From positions 684,501 through 748,500 of the forward strand of contig NZ_FPCH01000001.1 in assembly GCF_900116175.1 (NCBI RefSeq): 64,000 nt of DNA, written 5' to 3'. Shown here one piece after another: positions 44,226 to 53,466 of the stretch; position 1 is the stretch's first letter; each line of letters opens with the position of its first letter. Both the position numbers and the translations under genes were made by a program. The DNA is from Hyphomicrobium facile (GTDB lineage Bacteria > Pseudomonadota > Alphaproteobacteria > Rhizobiales > Hyphomicrobiaceae). The notes beneath the pieces were generated by a model that did no database searches, was not told where the DNA came from, and saw only the letters and a program-made list of their open reading frames with translations.

Positions 44226-46214
44226 ATGACAGCCTCGGTCGGTGAGGAAAGATCTGGTAGCGGTTTTACGAACGTCCTTGTCGCCGCAAGGCCGCCGTTG
44301 TTCTTCGGTTTGCGATTGGCGACGGCGGTGTGCCTGGCGCTCTTTGCGGCATTCTATCTCCAGCTCGATACGCCTTACTGGGCCGGAACGTCGGCCGCGA
44401 TCGTTTGCCAGCCGATCGTCGGTTCGTCGCTGCTCAAAGGCGTGTTTCGGTTGGTCGGAACGCTCGTCGGTGCGGTTGCTGCGGTGGTGCTTACGGCTAT
44501 CTTTCCGCAGGACCGTTTCGGATTTCTGTTCGGAATGCTCGTCTGGGCCGCGGCATGCTCTTTCGTTTCGACGTTGTTGAAGAACTTTGCATCCTATGGA
44601 GCGTTGCTGGCGGGTTATACGCTCATCATTATCGCCAACTATTCCATTCCGAATCCCGATCAGATCTTCTTCATCGCCATCAATCGCGCTTCAGAAATCA
44701 GCTTAGGGATCGTCAGCGGAACGCTGGTGATCGCGCTGACAGATCTCGGCGACTCGCCTCAGCGATTGCGAATGCTGTTGTCGCAGCTCATTGAAGAGAT
44801 TGCTCAGCATTTCGAAGGCATACTTGCCGACCCGTGGAACGCCACGGCTCCTGAGACGAGGCGCATTCTCGTAAAGCGAATATCGGCTCTCGTTCCGGTC
44901 GTCGATCAGGCGGCAGGCGAGTCGGCGGAAATCATGCAGAGGAGAGCCATACTCCGGGTCGCGCTGGATGGCCTGTATACAGCAGTTTCTGGCGCGCGCG
45001 TCGTGGAGACGCATCTGCGCTCGCTTTCTCAGGCCGAAGCGCATCGCGTCGTGGCGGCGATCTCGGACATGCTTCCTCCCGAGTGGAGCCGCGGGTTGGC
45101 GCGCGATCGCGATGCTGAAGCGCTGCTGGTCCGCAAGTTCATGGCCGTCAAGACTGACGATGCGTCGTTGCGGCTTGCCGCAGACGCGAGTGCAGAAGTC
45201 GCGTCCGGTCTCGAATCTGCAGCTAACGGGCTCGCACTATTGTCCGATCCGGCGCATGCGCGGGATGTTTTCCGGATTCCGAGCATCGTTGTCGCCGATT
45301 ATCTTCCGGCTCTCATCAATGCCGTGCGCGTCTTCATCGGCGTCGGAGTGGTGGTCATCTATTGGATCATCTCTCAATGGCCGGACGGACTTTTCGCCGT
45401 GACGTTCGCAGCGGTGTCGATCATGCTGTTTGCGCCAATATTGGATGGGTCCGCCAAAGCCGCGTTGGGGCTGATAATCGGGACGCTGGTCATGGCGGTG
45501 ATTGGCGGCGTGCTCAAGTTCACGGCTCTGATCAATCACGAGACGTTTCTGGCACTGAGTCTCATCTTATCAATCGTGCTTATACCGTGTGGGGCGTTAT
45601 CTACCTTGCCGTCTTTCGCGCCTTACGCCATCGCTGCAACGGTCAATTTCATACCGCTCGTTGCGCCAACCAACGTGATGGTTTTCGATCCGCAGGTCTA
45701 TCTGAATACGGCTTCCAGTCTTCTGGCCGGCTGCGCGACGGGAGCGGTTACGCTGGTGCTCATACCTCAACCGTCTCCAAAAGTCCGGGCGCAGCGTCTG
45801 GTCGACCTATCCATTCGCGACCTTCGGCGTCTGGCTGCAGGACGACGACGCTGGACGTTCATGCAGTGGCAGGGGCGCATGTACTCGCGGTTGGCCGCGC
45901 TACCTCCAGACTGCGAGCCGGTTCAGCGATCGCGGTTGGCGGCTGCACTGACGGTCGGCGTGCAGGTCATTCGATTGCGGCACTTGGCGGTGGATCGCCG
46001 GATCGGCGCGGAAATTTCGGACATTCTCGACGCATTGGCCGCCGGAGATTTACCGAGGCTTCAGCATACATTGGCAGAGCTTGACAAGGAGATCGCGTCG
46101 ATCCCGGATGAACAACCCGGCATGCGCGGGCGGATGCGAGCGCGGGCGATGCTGCTCGCCATATCGGAGGCCGTAGACCGCCAGGGCGATTATTTCGGAA
46201 GCCAGCCGTCATGA
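44226..46214 (+). CDS. FUSC family (AaeB-like) aromatic acid efflux permease
   Basis: The 662-residue inner-membrane protein has two groups of about five to six spans (roughly 25-170 and 355-510), separated by a soluble region of about 170 residues. This is the two-module layout of the FUSC/AaeB family, which exports hydroxybenzoates. It is the first gene of an operon: the DUF1656 gene overlaps it by four bases, then a HlyD-type adaptor follows. The substrate is inferred from the AaeB family. Confidence 0.9.
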   Translation: MTASVGEERSGSGFTNVLVAARPPLFFGLRLATAVCLALFAAFYLQLDTPYWAGTSAAIVCQPIVGSSLLKGVFRLVGTLVGAVAAVVLTAIFPQDRFGFLFGMLVWAAACSFVSTLLKNFASYGALLAGYTLIIIANYSIPNPDQIFFIAINRASEISLGIVSGTLVIALTDLGDSPQRLRMLLSQLIEEIAQHFEGILADPWNATAPETRRILVKRISALVPVVDQAAGESAEIMQRRAILRVALDGLYTAVSGARVVETHLRSLSQAEAHRVVAAISDMLPPEWSRGLARDRDAEALLVRKFMAVKTDDASLRLAADASAEVASGLESAANGLALLSDPAHARDVFRIPSIVVADYLPALINAVRVFIGVGVVVIYWIISQWPDGLFAVTFAAVSIMLFAPILDGSAKAALGLIIGTLVMAVIGGVLKFTALINHETFLALSLILSIVLIPCGALSTLPSFAPYAIAATVNFIPLVAPTNVMVFDPQVYLNTASSLLAGCATGAVTLVLIPQPSPKVRAQRLVDLSIRDLRRLAAGRRRWTFMQWQGRMYSRLAALPPDCEPVQRSRLAAALTVGVQVIRLRHLAVDRRIGAEISDILDALAAGDLPRLQHTLAELDKEIASIPDEQPGMRGRMRARAMLLAISEAVDRQGDYFGSQPS

Positions 46215-46429
46215 GATTCGTCGAAATCAACATCGAGGGCGTTCTTATTTCGCCGTTTGTGCCACTGATGGTGCTGGCCTTCGCGATTACGATGGGATTG
46301 CGCGTCATCGCGGCAGAGTTCGGATGGTTGCGACACGTGTGGCATCCGGCTCTCTTGGAGTTTTCGGTATTTCTGATCGTCCTGACGGCCACCGTCCTGA
46401 TCTTTGGAAACCTTAGAATCTATAACTAG
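46211..46429 (+). CDS. DUF1656 small membrane protein (AaeX-like)
   Basis: The 72-residue protein starts MRFVEINIEGVLISPFVPLM and has two predicted spans. This matches DUF1656/AaeX, the small protein that accompanies AaeA and AaeB. It starts in the stop region of the FUSC gene (four-base overlap, ATGA), which indicates coupled translation. It probably helps assemble the exporter. Here the order is permease, DUF1656, adaptor. Confidence 0.9.
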   Translation: MRFVEINIEGVLISPFVPLMVLAFAITMGLRVIAAEFGWLRHVWHPALLEFSVFLIVLTATVLIFGNLRIYN

Positions 46430-46439
46430 GTTCGGCATC

Positions 46440-47453
46440 ATGCCGGAGATCGCATCAACTACCCGGAAGTTGCCACCGACCAAGCCAGCCGGCCGTGAGA
46501 CGACAACTGTCTATGATCCGCCGTCGATAAAGAGGCGGCTTCGGGTGCTGCCGATACTTGCGACGCTATCCTTCGCTGCAGTCGCCGCGGGGGCCGTGTG
46601 GATCTTGTGGCAAAATTATATGGGGAGGCCATGGACGCGCGACGGTACGGTGCGTGCCTACGTCGTGCGGCTGGCGCCGGAGGTTTCCGGCAAGGTGATC
46701 GAACTTCCCGTCAAGGACAATCAATACGTCCATAAGGGCGAATTGCTGATGAAGATCGATCCACGCGACTACCATGTTGCGGTGGATCTCGCCAAGGCGG
46801 CCATCGAGCAGGCCCAGGCCGATCTAGAAAACAAGAACGCGCAGCAAGCGCGACGGAATCGTCTGACCGATCTGGCGACTTCGGTCGAAGAGAAACAAAC
46901 GTATACCTCGGCAGCGGAGATGGCTGAAGCCGCGCTTGCGCAGCGCAATGCAAACCTTACACAGGCGAACATCAACCTCGAGCGCACCGAGCTCAGATCG
47001 CCGGTGAACGGATGGATTACGAACCTTCTGATACGGCAAGGCGATTATGCGACGGCTGGGCAGCAGGTCATGTCCATCGTCGACGCGGATTCGTTCTGGC
47101 TCGACGGCTATTTCGAAGAGACGGCGGTCAATCAAATCCGCGACGGCGATACAGCGAAGATCTGGCTGCTCGGCTATAACAAGGTCTTATACGGACGCGT
47201 CGACAGCGTTGCTCGCGGTATCGTGGTGTCCAATGCGACGCCCGGTACCAGCGGGCTCGCGAACGTCAATCCGATCTTCACCTGGGTGAGACTGGCGCAA
47301 CGTGTTCCCGTGCGGATTCATTTCGACAAGGTCCCGAAGGATCTGCGCCTTGTCATCGGCATGACGGCAACGATCGAGATCGAACCGAAAGAGCAACCCG
47401 CTAGCTTCATACGGCGCCCGTTGTTCGACATTCGGCTATTTATTTCAAAATAG
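46440..47453 (+). CDS. HlyD family periplasmic adaptor (AaeA/EmrA-like)
   Basis: The ATG at 46440 gives 337 residues with an N-terminal membrane anchor (RVLPILATLSFAAVAAGAVW, near 36-55), a biotinyl-lipoyl-like half motif (VVRLAPEVSGKVIELPVKDNQYVHKGELLMKIDP), a coiled-coil hairpin (about 105-165), then a second lipoyl half (LERTELRSPVNGWITNLLI) and a beta barrel. It should link the FUSC permease to an outer-membrane channel. The start is 10 bases after DUF1656. Confidence 0.92.
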   Translation: MPEIASTTRKLPPTKPAGRETTTVYDPPSIKRRLRVLPILATLSFAAVAAGAVWILWQNYMGRPWTRDGTVRAYVVRLAPEVSGKVIELPVKDNQYVHKGELLMKIDPRDYHVAVDLAKAAIEQAQADLENKNAQQARRNRLTDLATSVEEKQTYTSAAEMAEAALAQRNANLTQANINLERTELRSPVNGWITNLLIRQGDYATAGQQVMSIVDADSFWLDGYFEETAVNQIRDGDTAKIWLLGYNKVLYGRVDSVARGIVVSNATPGTSGLANVNPIFTWVRLAQRVPVRIHFDKVPKDLRLVIGMTATIEIEPKEQPASFIRRPLFDIRLFISK

Positions 47454-47507
47454 ATGGAACTGCGGTCGGTTGCTGCCGTTGTCCGGCAAACTCCGAGGAC
47501 CAGTTCC

Positions 47508-47687
47508 ATGTCGCCATTTTCGCAAAGCATCGCCCAGAAACTGAGAATTGCTTCGAGTAAGGAATTGGCGGAGCGGTATGCACGACGCCAACAGCGCGCG
47601 AGTGAGATCCAGGATCGGCGGGGGAGGACGATCACCGTTGTGAATTTTCAACGGGGCCACAGGTCGAACGGTCTTCTCGACGACTAG
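47508..47687 (+). CDS. Small basic protein of unknown function
   Basis: The ATG at 47508 follows GAGGA at 47492-47496, giving 59 residues with a basic helix (SIAQKLRIASSKELAERYARRQ..RGRTITVV). The frame is also open from an ATG at 47454, directly after the HlyD stop. There is no signal peptide or domain. Coding is moderately supported by the binding site and the polar composition; it may be the last gene of the efflux operon. Confidence 0.45.
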   Translation: MSPFSQSIAQKLRIASSKELAERYARRQQRASEIQDRRGRTITVVNFQRGHRSNGLLDD

Positions 47688-47816
47688 AGGGGCATACGGC
47701 TCTTCTTTTGTTCGGCGCGTTCCATGATCCCCGCCACGCAGGTCAGAGAGTAAGCCTTTGTTTACTCCGCTACGGCACAGTTGTTCGAAATCTGTTCAGT
47801 TTTGGAGTCATCTGTG

Positions 47817-48332
47817 ATGCGTTGTTCGCGGTCGTGGGGTCCCGCCGCCCTGGCTATCCTTCTTGCCATGCCGCTGACCGGGGCACTCGCCGAAGACGCC
47901 GAAATGGAAAGTGCGTCGGCTGAAGGTTCGCAGCTTGCACCGGCCGGACCGGCCGCCGATCCGCAAAATACAGCGAACAATCTCAACACTGTTCCCGAGG
48001 ATGGGATGGGTTCGCCAAACCGCACGGGACCCGACAATGCTTTCATACGGAAGCTGATCGCGTCGCGCCCGAACGAAGATCTGGTGATCTGCGTGGCCGG
48101 ATGCTTCTCCGACCGCGACCGCGTCGTCTATGCGCAGCCTGCCGATAAGCCCGTTCGCATCCCGGTCGCCTCGCAATCATCAGTATCCGGTCCGATGCAA
48201 AATCCCGGTCAGAAGATCGACCGCTCGGCGAAGCCAGGCAAGGCTGCTTCGGCAGACACGCAGTTGATGCCGTCGCAAGATCCGCATGCGCCCGCTGTCA
48301 TCAACCGGGCGGACGGAAGCCGAACCAACTGA
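47817..48332 (+). CDS. Secreted protein of unknown function
   Basis: The ATG at 47817 (GGAG at 47803) begins a signal peptide (RSWGPAALAILLAMPLTGALA). The 171-residue mature protein is low in complexity, Pro/Ala/Asp-rich, with a short conserved-looking segment LVICVAGCFSDRDRVVYAQP holding two cysteines four residues apart. It may be periplasmic and bind a metal or form a disulphide. No family is recognised. Confidence 0.6.
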   Translation: MRCSRSWGPAALAILLAMPLTGALAEDAEMESASAEGSQLAPAGPAADPQNTANNLNTVPEDGMGSPNRTGPDNAFIRKLIASRPNEDLVICVAGCFSDRDRVVYAQPADKPVRIPVASQSSVSGPMQNPGQKIDRSAKPGKAASADTQLMPSQDPHAPAVINRADGSRTN

Positions 48333-48505
48333 CGCCGGGCGAACTCGCCAATTTCCCTCGATTTGTTCATTTTGTTCAGCTTGTTCAGCTGAATAATTGC
48401 GATGATGTAATCCGCGGGGCGCCGACGGATCACGAATAGGTCTCCGTTGTTATTCCCGACGGCCGGCAGCATTTTTTGCCTATCCCCGGCCGAAGGAGAA
48501 CGCCC

Positions 48506-49132
48506 ATGAAGAATTTATCGCGCGGCACATGGATCGCGCTCGCGGCTGTCGTCGCAGTTCCCGCAACGGTGGCCATTGCAAAGTCGGCGGATAACGCCGG
48601 TTGGCGGCAGATGACGCCCGACACTCGCGCCCGGCTCCAAGAGGGCAAACTGGCGATGGTGAAAGCCGCGCTTCAGCTCACGCCGGACCAGGAGAAGCTA
48701 TGGGCTCCGGTCGAAACGCAGGTTCGCGAAGGGTTCAAAGCTCACGAAGCCCGGATGGAAGAGTGGAAGAAGAAGCGCGAAGAGCGCAAGGCCGAGCAAG
48801 AGAAGGGTGGCGAGCAAAAGCGTCCCGATCTTGCCGACCGCTTCCAGAAGATGAGCGAGAGAATGACGGAACGCGCCGACCGCATGAAGGCGTTCGCGAC
48901 CGCGTTCTCACCGTTCTACGCTTCGCTGTCCGATGAACAGAAAGATGCGCTGCGTCCGCTGCTGAGACAACTCATGCCGGGTGGTCATCATGGCCACAAG
49001 TTTGCCGGCGGATGGGGGCCTGGCGGCCGTCATGGCGGCTGGTCCGACCACGGCGGCAAAGGCGGCCCGCAGATGCATGACGACGACGATGACCAGGATC
49101 ATGGAGCCCCTACGCCCGACAAGAAGGGCTGA
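48506..49132 (+). CDS. Spy/CpxP family LTXXQ-motif protein
   Basis: The ATG at 48506 follows AAGGAG. The 208-residue protein has an N-terminal signal-type segment (GTWIALAAVVAVPATVAIAK), then two LTxxQ-type motifs in a helical domain: LTPDQEKLWAPVE near 60-72 and LSDEQKDALRPLL near 143-155. Between them is a long charged helix. The C-terminus is Gly/His/Asp-rich (GGHHGHKFAGGW, then DDDDDQDH) and could bind metal. Such proteins are periplasmic chaperones induced by envelope or metal stress. Confidence 0.88.
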   Translation: MKNLSRGTWIALAAVVAVPATVAIAKSADNAGWRQMTPDTRARLQEGKLAMVKAALQLTPDQEKLWAPVETQVREGFKAHEARMEEWKKKREERKAEQEKGGEQKRPDLADRFQKMSERMTERADRMKAFATAFSPFYASLSDEQKDALRPLLRQLMPGGHHGHKFAGGWGPGGRHGGWSDHGGKGGPQMHDDDDDQDHGAPTPDKKG

Positions 49133-49170
49133 GGCTCAGCTCGACTAGCCGACTTCCTCTTTTCCAACTT

Positions 49171-49216
49171 GGCCGGGCACAAATAAGCCCGGCCTTTTTT
49201 ATGGGCCGGGCTTTTT
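49171..49216. terminator. Overlapping double terminator between Spy-like and DEAD-box genes
   Basis: GGCCGGGC (49171-49178) pairs with GCCCGGCC (49187-49194), followed by six T. The middle arm can instead pair with a third copy, as AAGCCCGGCC (49185-49194) and GGCCGGGCTT (49204-49213), followed by more T. The two hairpins are mutually exclusive. On the minus strand the second is followed by TTATTTG, so it can also stop the DEAD-box transcript. Confidence 0.85.
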
Positions 49217-49285
49217 CTGTCGGGCTTTTTGTGTTGGCCTTGGCTGCTCCCGTCCGGAGAGCGGGCCGCCAAGGCCGAAGTTTTT

Positions 49286-51166
49286 TTAGCTTGCAGTCCG
49301 ATCGCGGTCGCGACTGTCGTCGCGCCGTTTCATGAACTTGGGCGCGTCCGAACCGCTGCCGCTATGCCACGACGGACGGCCTTCGCCGGCGCCATTATGA
49401 GGCTTTCTCGGTCCATGTCCGCCCTCGCGCTTTGTGTGACCGGCGTCGTCACGATGACGTCCGGCCGGTGCGTGGCCGCGATCGGGGCGTGCTGCTCCGT
49501 CGGCATGGCGTGCGGGACGCGCATCCGGACGGTGCTCGCCGCGGCGTTCACCGAAACGATGCTCAGCTGGGCGCTGGTCGCCGGAGCGATGCGGGCCCGA
49601 GCGGTGATCAGCTCGGTGATCCGGGCGCTGATCGGGCGAGCGGCGCGGACCGCGATGGGGGCCGTCCTGATGGGGACGTTCCGGCGAACGCGGCTTGTGC
49701 GGGCGGTCAGCGGCGCCGAATGTGGCAGCGCCTGCACCAGCGGGCGCATCGCTTGCGCCAGCAGGCGTGTAGGGTCTGCGTGAAGCCGCGAAGTTCGGAC
49801 GATCGCCGGAGCGATCGCCATTTGAGCGATCACGATCGCCGGAGGGGCGCTCGGACCGGGGCCGGCCTGCGCCCGCCTGATGGTTCGGGCGGGAACCGCC
49901 ACCACGATGGCCTGCGCCACCACGACCGCCACGAGGGGCACCCTCACGGCGCGGAGCGTCGTCATCCCGCCGGCGTTCCGGCATCGGCAGAACTTCGCCG
50001 CCGATATCGTCCATGACGACGATCGGCTGCTTCATCATCTTCTCGATGGCGCGGATTTCGCCACGCTCTGACGGATCGCAAAGCGAGATCGCAATGCCTG
50101 TCGTACCCTTGCGCGCCGTACGGCCGACGCGATGCACGTAGGTTTCGGGGTCGAGCGGCATGTCGAAGTTGACGACATGCGTGATGTTCGAAACGTCGAT
50201 ACCGCGGGCGGCGATGTCGGTCGCCACGAGAACGCGGATATGACCCAGCGTGAAGTCGTTCAGCGCGCGCTGACGGGCGTTCTGGGCCTTGTTGCCGTGG
50301 AAGGCGGACGAGCTGATGCCCGCCATGCCGAGCCGGTCGGCGACGCGGTCCGCGCCACGCTTCGTGCGTGTGAAGACGATGACGCGCTTGGCTTCTTCGT
50401 CGGCGAGGATCGTGTGCAGGCGGCTCTGCTTCTCAGCCGAGCGGACCATCATGACCTTCTGGTCGATGCGATCGACGACGATGGTCTTCGACGAGAGGTC
50501 GACGCGGTAGGGGTCGTGCAGGATGTCGTAGGCGAACTTCTTGATCTCGGTCGGCATCGTTGCCGAGAACAGCGCGGTACGACGCTTCTGCGGGATCAGC
50601 GATACGATCTTGTTGATGTCGCGGATGAAGCCCATGTCGAACATGCGGTCGGCTTCGTCGATGACCAGCGTCTGCACGCCGGAAAGATCGCAGCTTCGCA
50701 TGTTGACGTGATCGAGCAGACGGCCCGGCGTCGCCACGAGGACGTGAACACCGCGCTTCAGCGCGTTGATCTGCGGGCCTTTGCTGACGCCGCCAAGAAC
50801 GACGGCACGGCGGATGTTCATGTTGCGCGAGAGTTTTGCCACTTCCTGGTCGATCTGGACGGCAAGCTCGCGGGTCGGCGCGAGAATGAGGGCAACGACT
50901 TGCTTCCAGCCCGGCTCGATTGCGTCGGTCGCAATCTTGTTGAGGATAGGAAGAAGGAATGTTGCGGTTTTACCTGAGCCCGTCTCGGCCATGCCGAGGA
51001 GGTCGCGGCCTGCCAGCTGCGGCGGAAGTGCCTGCACCTGAATAGGAGTCGGTGTCGTGTACCCGCACTGCGTCAGGGCACGCGAAAGAGGCTCGGCAAA
51101 ACCGAATTCCTCGAAAGTCTGTGTTGTCAAAGTGAAAGAGTCCCAAGGGCTTCTCGCCCCGTGCAT
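49286..51166 (-). CDS. DEAD-box ATP-dependent RNA helicase with long charged tail
   Basis: The helicase core (about 1-380) has all motifs: Q motif near FEEFGF..TTPTPIQ, AETGSGKT, PTRELA, DEADRMFD, SAT and HRVGRTAR. This is the RhlE-like DEAD family, which unwinds RNA in ribosome assembly or decay. The last 200 or so residues form a low-complexity Arg/Asp/His/Gly/Pro tail (RPDHRADHRSGPHRS-like) that may bind RNA or phase-separate. The start is uncertain: ATG at 51166 is used, ATG 51241 and TTG 51130 are possible. The gene is monocistronic. Confidence 0.9.
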   Translation of the reverse strand: MHGARSPWDSFTLTTQTFEEFGFAEPLSRALTQCGYTTPTPIQVQALPPQLAGRDLLGMAETGSGKTATFLLPILNKIATDAIEPGWKQVVALILAPTRELAVQIDQEVAKLSRNMNIRRAVVLGGVSKGPQINALKRGVHVLVATPGRLLDHVNMRSCDLSGVQTLVIDEADRMFDMGFIRDINKIVSLIPQKRRTALFSATMPTEIKKFAYDILHDPYRVDLSSKTIVVDRIDQKVMMVRSAEKQSRLHTILADEEAKRVIVFTRTKRGADRVADRLGMAGISSSAFHGNKAQNARQRALNDFTLGHIRVLVATDIAARGIDVSNITHVVNFDMPLDPETYVHRVGRTARKGTTGIAISLCDPSERGEIRAIEKMMKQPIVVMDDIGGEVLPMPERRRDDDAPRREGAPRGGRGGAGHRGGGSRPNHQAGAGRPRSERPSGDRDRSNGDRSGDRPNFAASRRPYTPAGASDAPAGAGAATFGAADRPHKPRSPERPHQDGPHRGPRRSPDQRPDHRADHRSGPHRSGDQRPAEHRFGERRGEHRPDARPARHADGAARPDRGHAPAGRHRDDAGHTKREGGHGPRKPHNGAGEGRPSWHSGSGSDAPKFMKRRDDSRDRDRTAS

Positions 51167-51453
51167 CCTGTGCCGGGGTTTGTCCCATGGCCCACACCGG
51201 CGCTGTCGGGGTGCGGCCTTGTCTATAAGGATTGATCTCAATGCAGGGTCGAGCGCGGTGATTGAACCGCTTGTAGTGGCACGAGGACCCGAGCGCCATC
51301 GAAGAGCAATGGGCGCTGTATCACTGTGTTTGTATTAAAAGTCAAGCAGTTCGGGTCGCGCGTGCGCCTCTGCCGCGGAAGGTTAGCACCCGTTTGCGGC
51401 CTTCTGGGGAGCGGGCGCGGGGTGCGGTCCACGATTATCCGCCATTAAACGTC

Positions 51454-52407
51454 TCAATCGTTAATCGCCCGGCGCATGGCATCCATGACGCCCGGCTCGG
51501 TCATCGAATGTCCGGCATGATCGATGATTTCCAGCCGTGCCCCGGGCCACGCGGCCGCCAACGCGTAGGCGTTTTTCGGTGGGCACAGAAGGTCGTAGCG
51601 GCCCTGGATGATGGTGCCGGGGATGCCGGCGAGGCGGTGCGCATTCGATAGAAGCTCTCCCGGCTCGAGGAAGAAGCTGTTCTTGATGTAGTGCGCCTCG
51701 ATGATCGACGTCGGCGGCAAGCGGGCGTCGCTCGGAACGTTGTCGGGCAGAGCCGTATTTTTCGGGGCGAGTTCGGAAAGGGCGCGTTCGTAGGCGAACC
51801 AGACGTGTGCGGATGGTGCCTGTATGGCCCGGTCCGGATCGGTCAGGCGTTTGACATAGGCCGCCAGGGGATCTTTCCGCTCATCCGGCGGAAGGTGATT
51901 ACAAAATGCCTCGAACATTTCGGGCCGGAAGATCCTGGGTCCATCGACGAAGGCCCATCGAACCTCTTCGTCCGTACCCAGAAAGAGTGCGCGCAGAACG
52001 AGGCTCGAAACGCGTTCGGGATGGCGCTCGGCGTAAGCGATGGCCAGGGTCGACCCCCAGGAGCCGCCGACGAGCATCCACTTCGCAATGGCGAAGTGTT
52101 CGCGAACCATTTCGAGGTCGGCGATCAGATCCGCCGTCGTGTTGGCTTTGCAGGAAAGGTAGGGATGGCTGCGGCCGGCGCCGCGCTGATCGATGAGGAA
52201 GACGTGATCTCGGGCGGGGTCGAACAGCGTTCGATGCAGGGCCTGGGAGCCGCTTCCCGGACCGCCGTGGAGAAAAACAATAGGGCGGCCGCCCTTCGTT
52301 CCGACTTCCTCAACATAAATCCAATGGCCGTCGCCGACGCTCAGCATGCGGGCATCGAAAGGACGGAACGATTCGGGTAGAGTCTTCATCGTCACTTTGC
52401 TGAGCAT
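51454..52407 (-). CDS. pip: Proline iminopeptidase (second copy)
   Basis: The 317-residue S33 peptidase has FLHGGPGSGS (46-54), the nucleophile elbow GGSWGS with Ser116, the acid segment IIQGRYDLLCPP and the His segment HAGHSMTEPG. It is a paralogue of the enzyme at 12529-13500, sharing motifs and length but with a divergent sequence and a different cap domain, so specificity may differ. It is transcribed toward the DEAD-box gene, with a short promoter-sized gap between. Confidence 0.9.
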   Translation of the reverse strand: MLSKVTMKTLPESFRPFDARMLSVGDGHWIYVEEVGTKGGRPIVFLHGGPGSGSQALHRTLFDPARDHVFLIDQRGAGRSHPYLSCKANTTADLIADLEMVREHFAIAKWMLVGGSWGSTLAIAYAERHPERVSSLVLRALFLGTDEEVRWAFVDGPRIFRPEMFEAFCNHLPPDERKDPLAAYVKRLTDPDRAIQAPSAHVWFAYERALSELAPKNTALPDNVPSDARLPPTSIIEAHYIKNSFFLEPGELLSNAHRLAGIPGTIIQGRYDLLCPPKNAYALAAAWPGARLEIIDHAGHSMTEPGVMDAMRRAIND

Positions 52408-52709
52408 GCTTTTTCATAAACGGCAAGTTTGGCGGGTAAGAAGCTCGCAACCATCGCAAACGGAATGACAACCGGATCTTCCGCCGATCGTCGTACGACC
52501 GTCACGGTGCGCATGCGAGGTTCCGGAATTGCGGCGTCCCGAAGGCGATTTTTATGCGTCATATAGCCGGACAGTCCGTCGTCACGAAACCCCTGGTTTC
52601 CAGGTTCCGACTAATTGACGAAATTCGACACGATACCTACGTCCCCCACGCCACAAAATGGATTGTGGAGCGTTATGAAGATCATCCGCCGATCTCAATG
52701 GAGTAAAAT
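52408..52709. other. Divergent intergenic region, 302 bases
   Basis: This gap between the divergent proline iminopeptidase and secreted-protein genes carries GGAG (52700-52703) for the latter. AT-rich stretches near 52610-52690 may be promoter. No gene or repeat was recognised. Confidence 0.4.
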
Positions 52710-53144
52710 ATGGTCCAGCGCGAACTTCTGAATACGCACCGTGCATCGGCGATAGGCGTAACGCTGGCAGCAGCCCTGGGCATGAGTTTCGCGGGCTTAA
52801 CTGCTGCGCACGCAGCAGACTCTGCGGCGCTCGTCGGGACATGGGCCGGGAATGGCTCGATCAGCTTTTCTTCCGGCACCAAGGAAGGCGCGAGATGCCG
52901 GGCGCACTTCGCAAAGACCGGCGCGACGAGCTACATTATGTCGGCTTCGTGCGCCACCGCCTCAGCCAGGGTCGACCAGTCTGCCGAGCTGAACAGGGTC
53001 GGTGCAAATAGCTACGTCGGAAGCTTCTTCAATCAGCAATACAATACCGGCGGCCAGATCCGCATCACCGTCAACGGCCGCAGCGGGTACGTTCGGCTTT
53101 CGGGCGAAGCGGGTACGGCTGTTTTCAATCTCAGCAAGCGCTGA
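52710..53144 (+). CDS. Secreted beta-rich protein of unknown function
   Basis: The ATG at 52710 follows GGAG, giving 144 residues with a signal peptide that ends near TAAHA|AD. The mature part begins ALVGTWAGNGSISFSSGTKEGARCR and has two Cys (ARCRAHF, SASCATA) that may pair, then strands to SGYVRLSGEAGTAVF. This layout, a lipocalin-like or calycin-type small beta barrel, recurs in alphaproteobacterial secreted proteins of unknown function. The family is not identified with certainty. Confidence 0.7.
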   Translation: MVQRELLNTHRASAIGVTLAAALGMSFAGLTAAHAADSAALVGTWAGNGSISFSSGTKEGARCRAHFAKTGATSYIMSASCATASARVDQSAELNRVGANSYVGSFFNQQYNTGGQIRITVNGRSGYVRLSGEAGTAVFNLSKR

Positions 53145-53466
53145 GCCGGAAAGATATCAAGCGACAGCGGCGCGCGAGGTTTGCGCGCCGTTCGTTGGGC
53201 GACTGCCGCCCCACTTTCTCATCCTTTGAAATCTCGTCCTCTGAAATCCAGCGTGCTGCCGCCCGGCTGACCAGAGTTGGGCACGATTACGCTCGGCCGG
53301 TGCATTTCTCACACGCGCTGGGCATGGATTTTGTTGTATTTTGATCTCATCGCTGATTCGCACTCGGGGACATGCCGCAACGCGGGTCCGGTCCGTAGCG
53401 CGAGGTGAAACTTCAGCGACCATGCCTCGTCGTCTATCTCACATCGTCATATTCGGAGCTTCCTCC
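53145..53466. other. Intergenic region, 322 bases
   Basis: This gap holds the hairpin at 53168-53190 and, nearer the HdeA-like gene, its GGAG site (53455-53458). An in-frame ATG at 53422 is open into the HdeA-like gene but has no site. Nothing else is supported. Confidence 0.4.
53168..53190 (+). terminator. Hairpin after the secreted beta-rich gene
   Basis: CGGCGCGC (53168-53175) and GCGCGCCG (53183-53190) pair perfectly over 8 bases with a 7-base loop, 24 bases after the stop. There is no long T-tract. Confidence 0.55.

Noticed and set aside
49432..50016. A 194-codon plus-strand frame opposite the helicase tail
   Set aside because: The repetitive tail codons leave all frames open; no start site is present.
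50132..50977. A 281-codon plus-strand frame opposite the DEAD-box core
   Set aside because: It is antisense to the helicase motifs and has no independent support.
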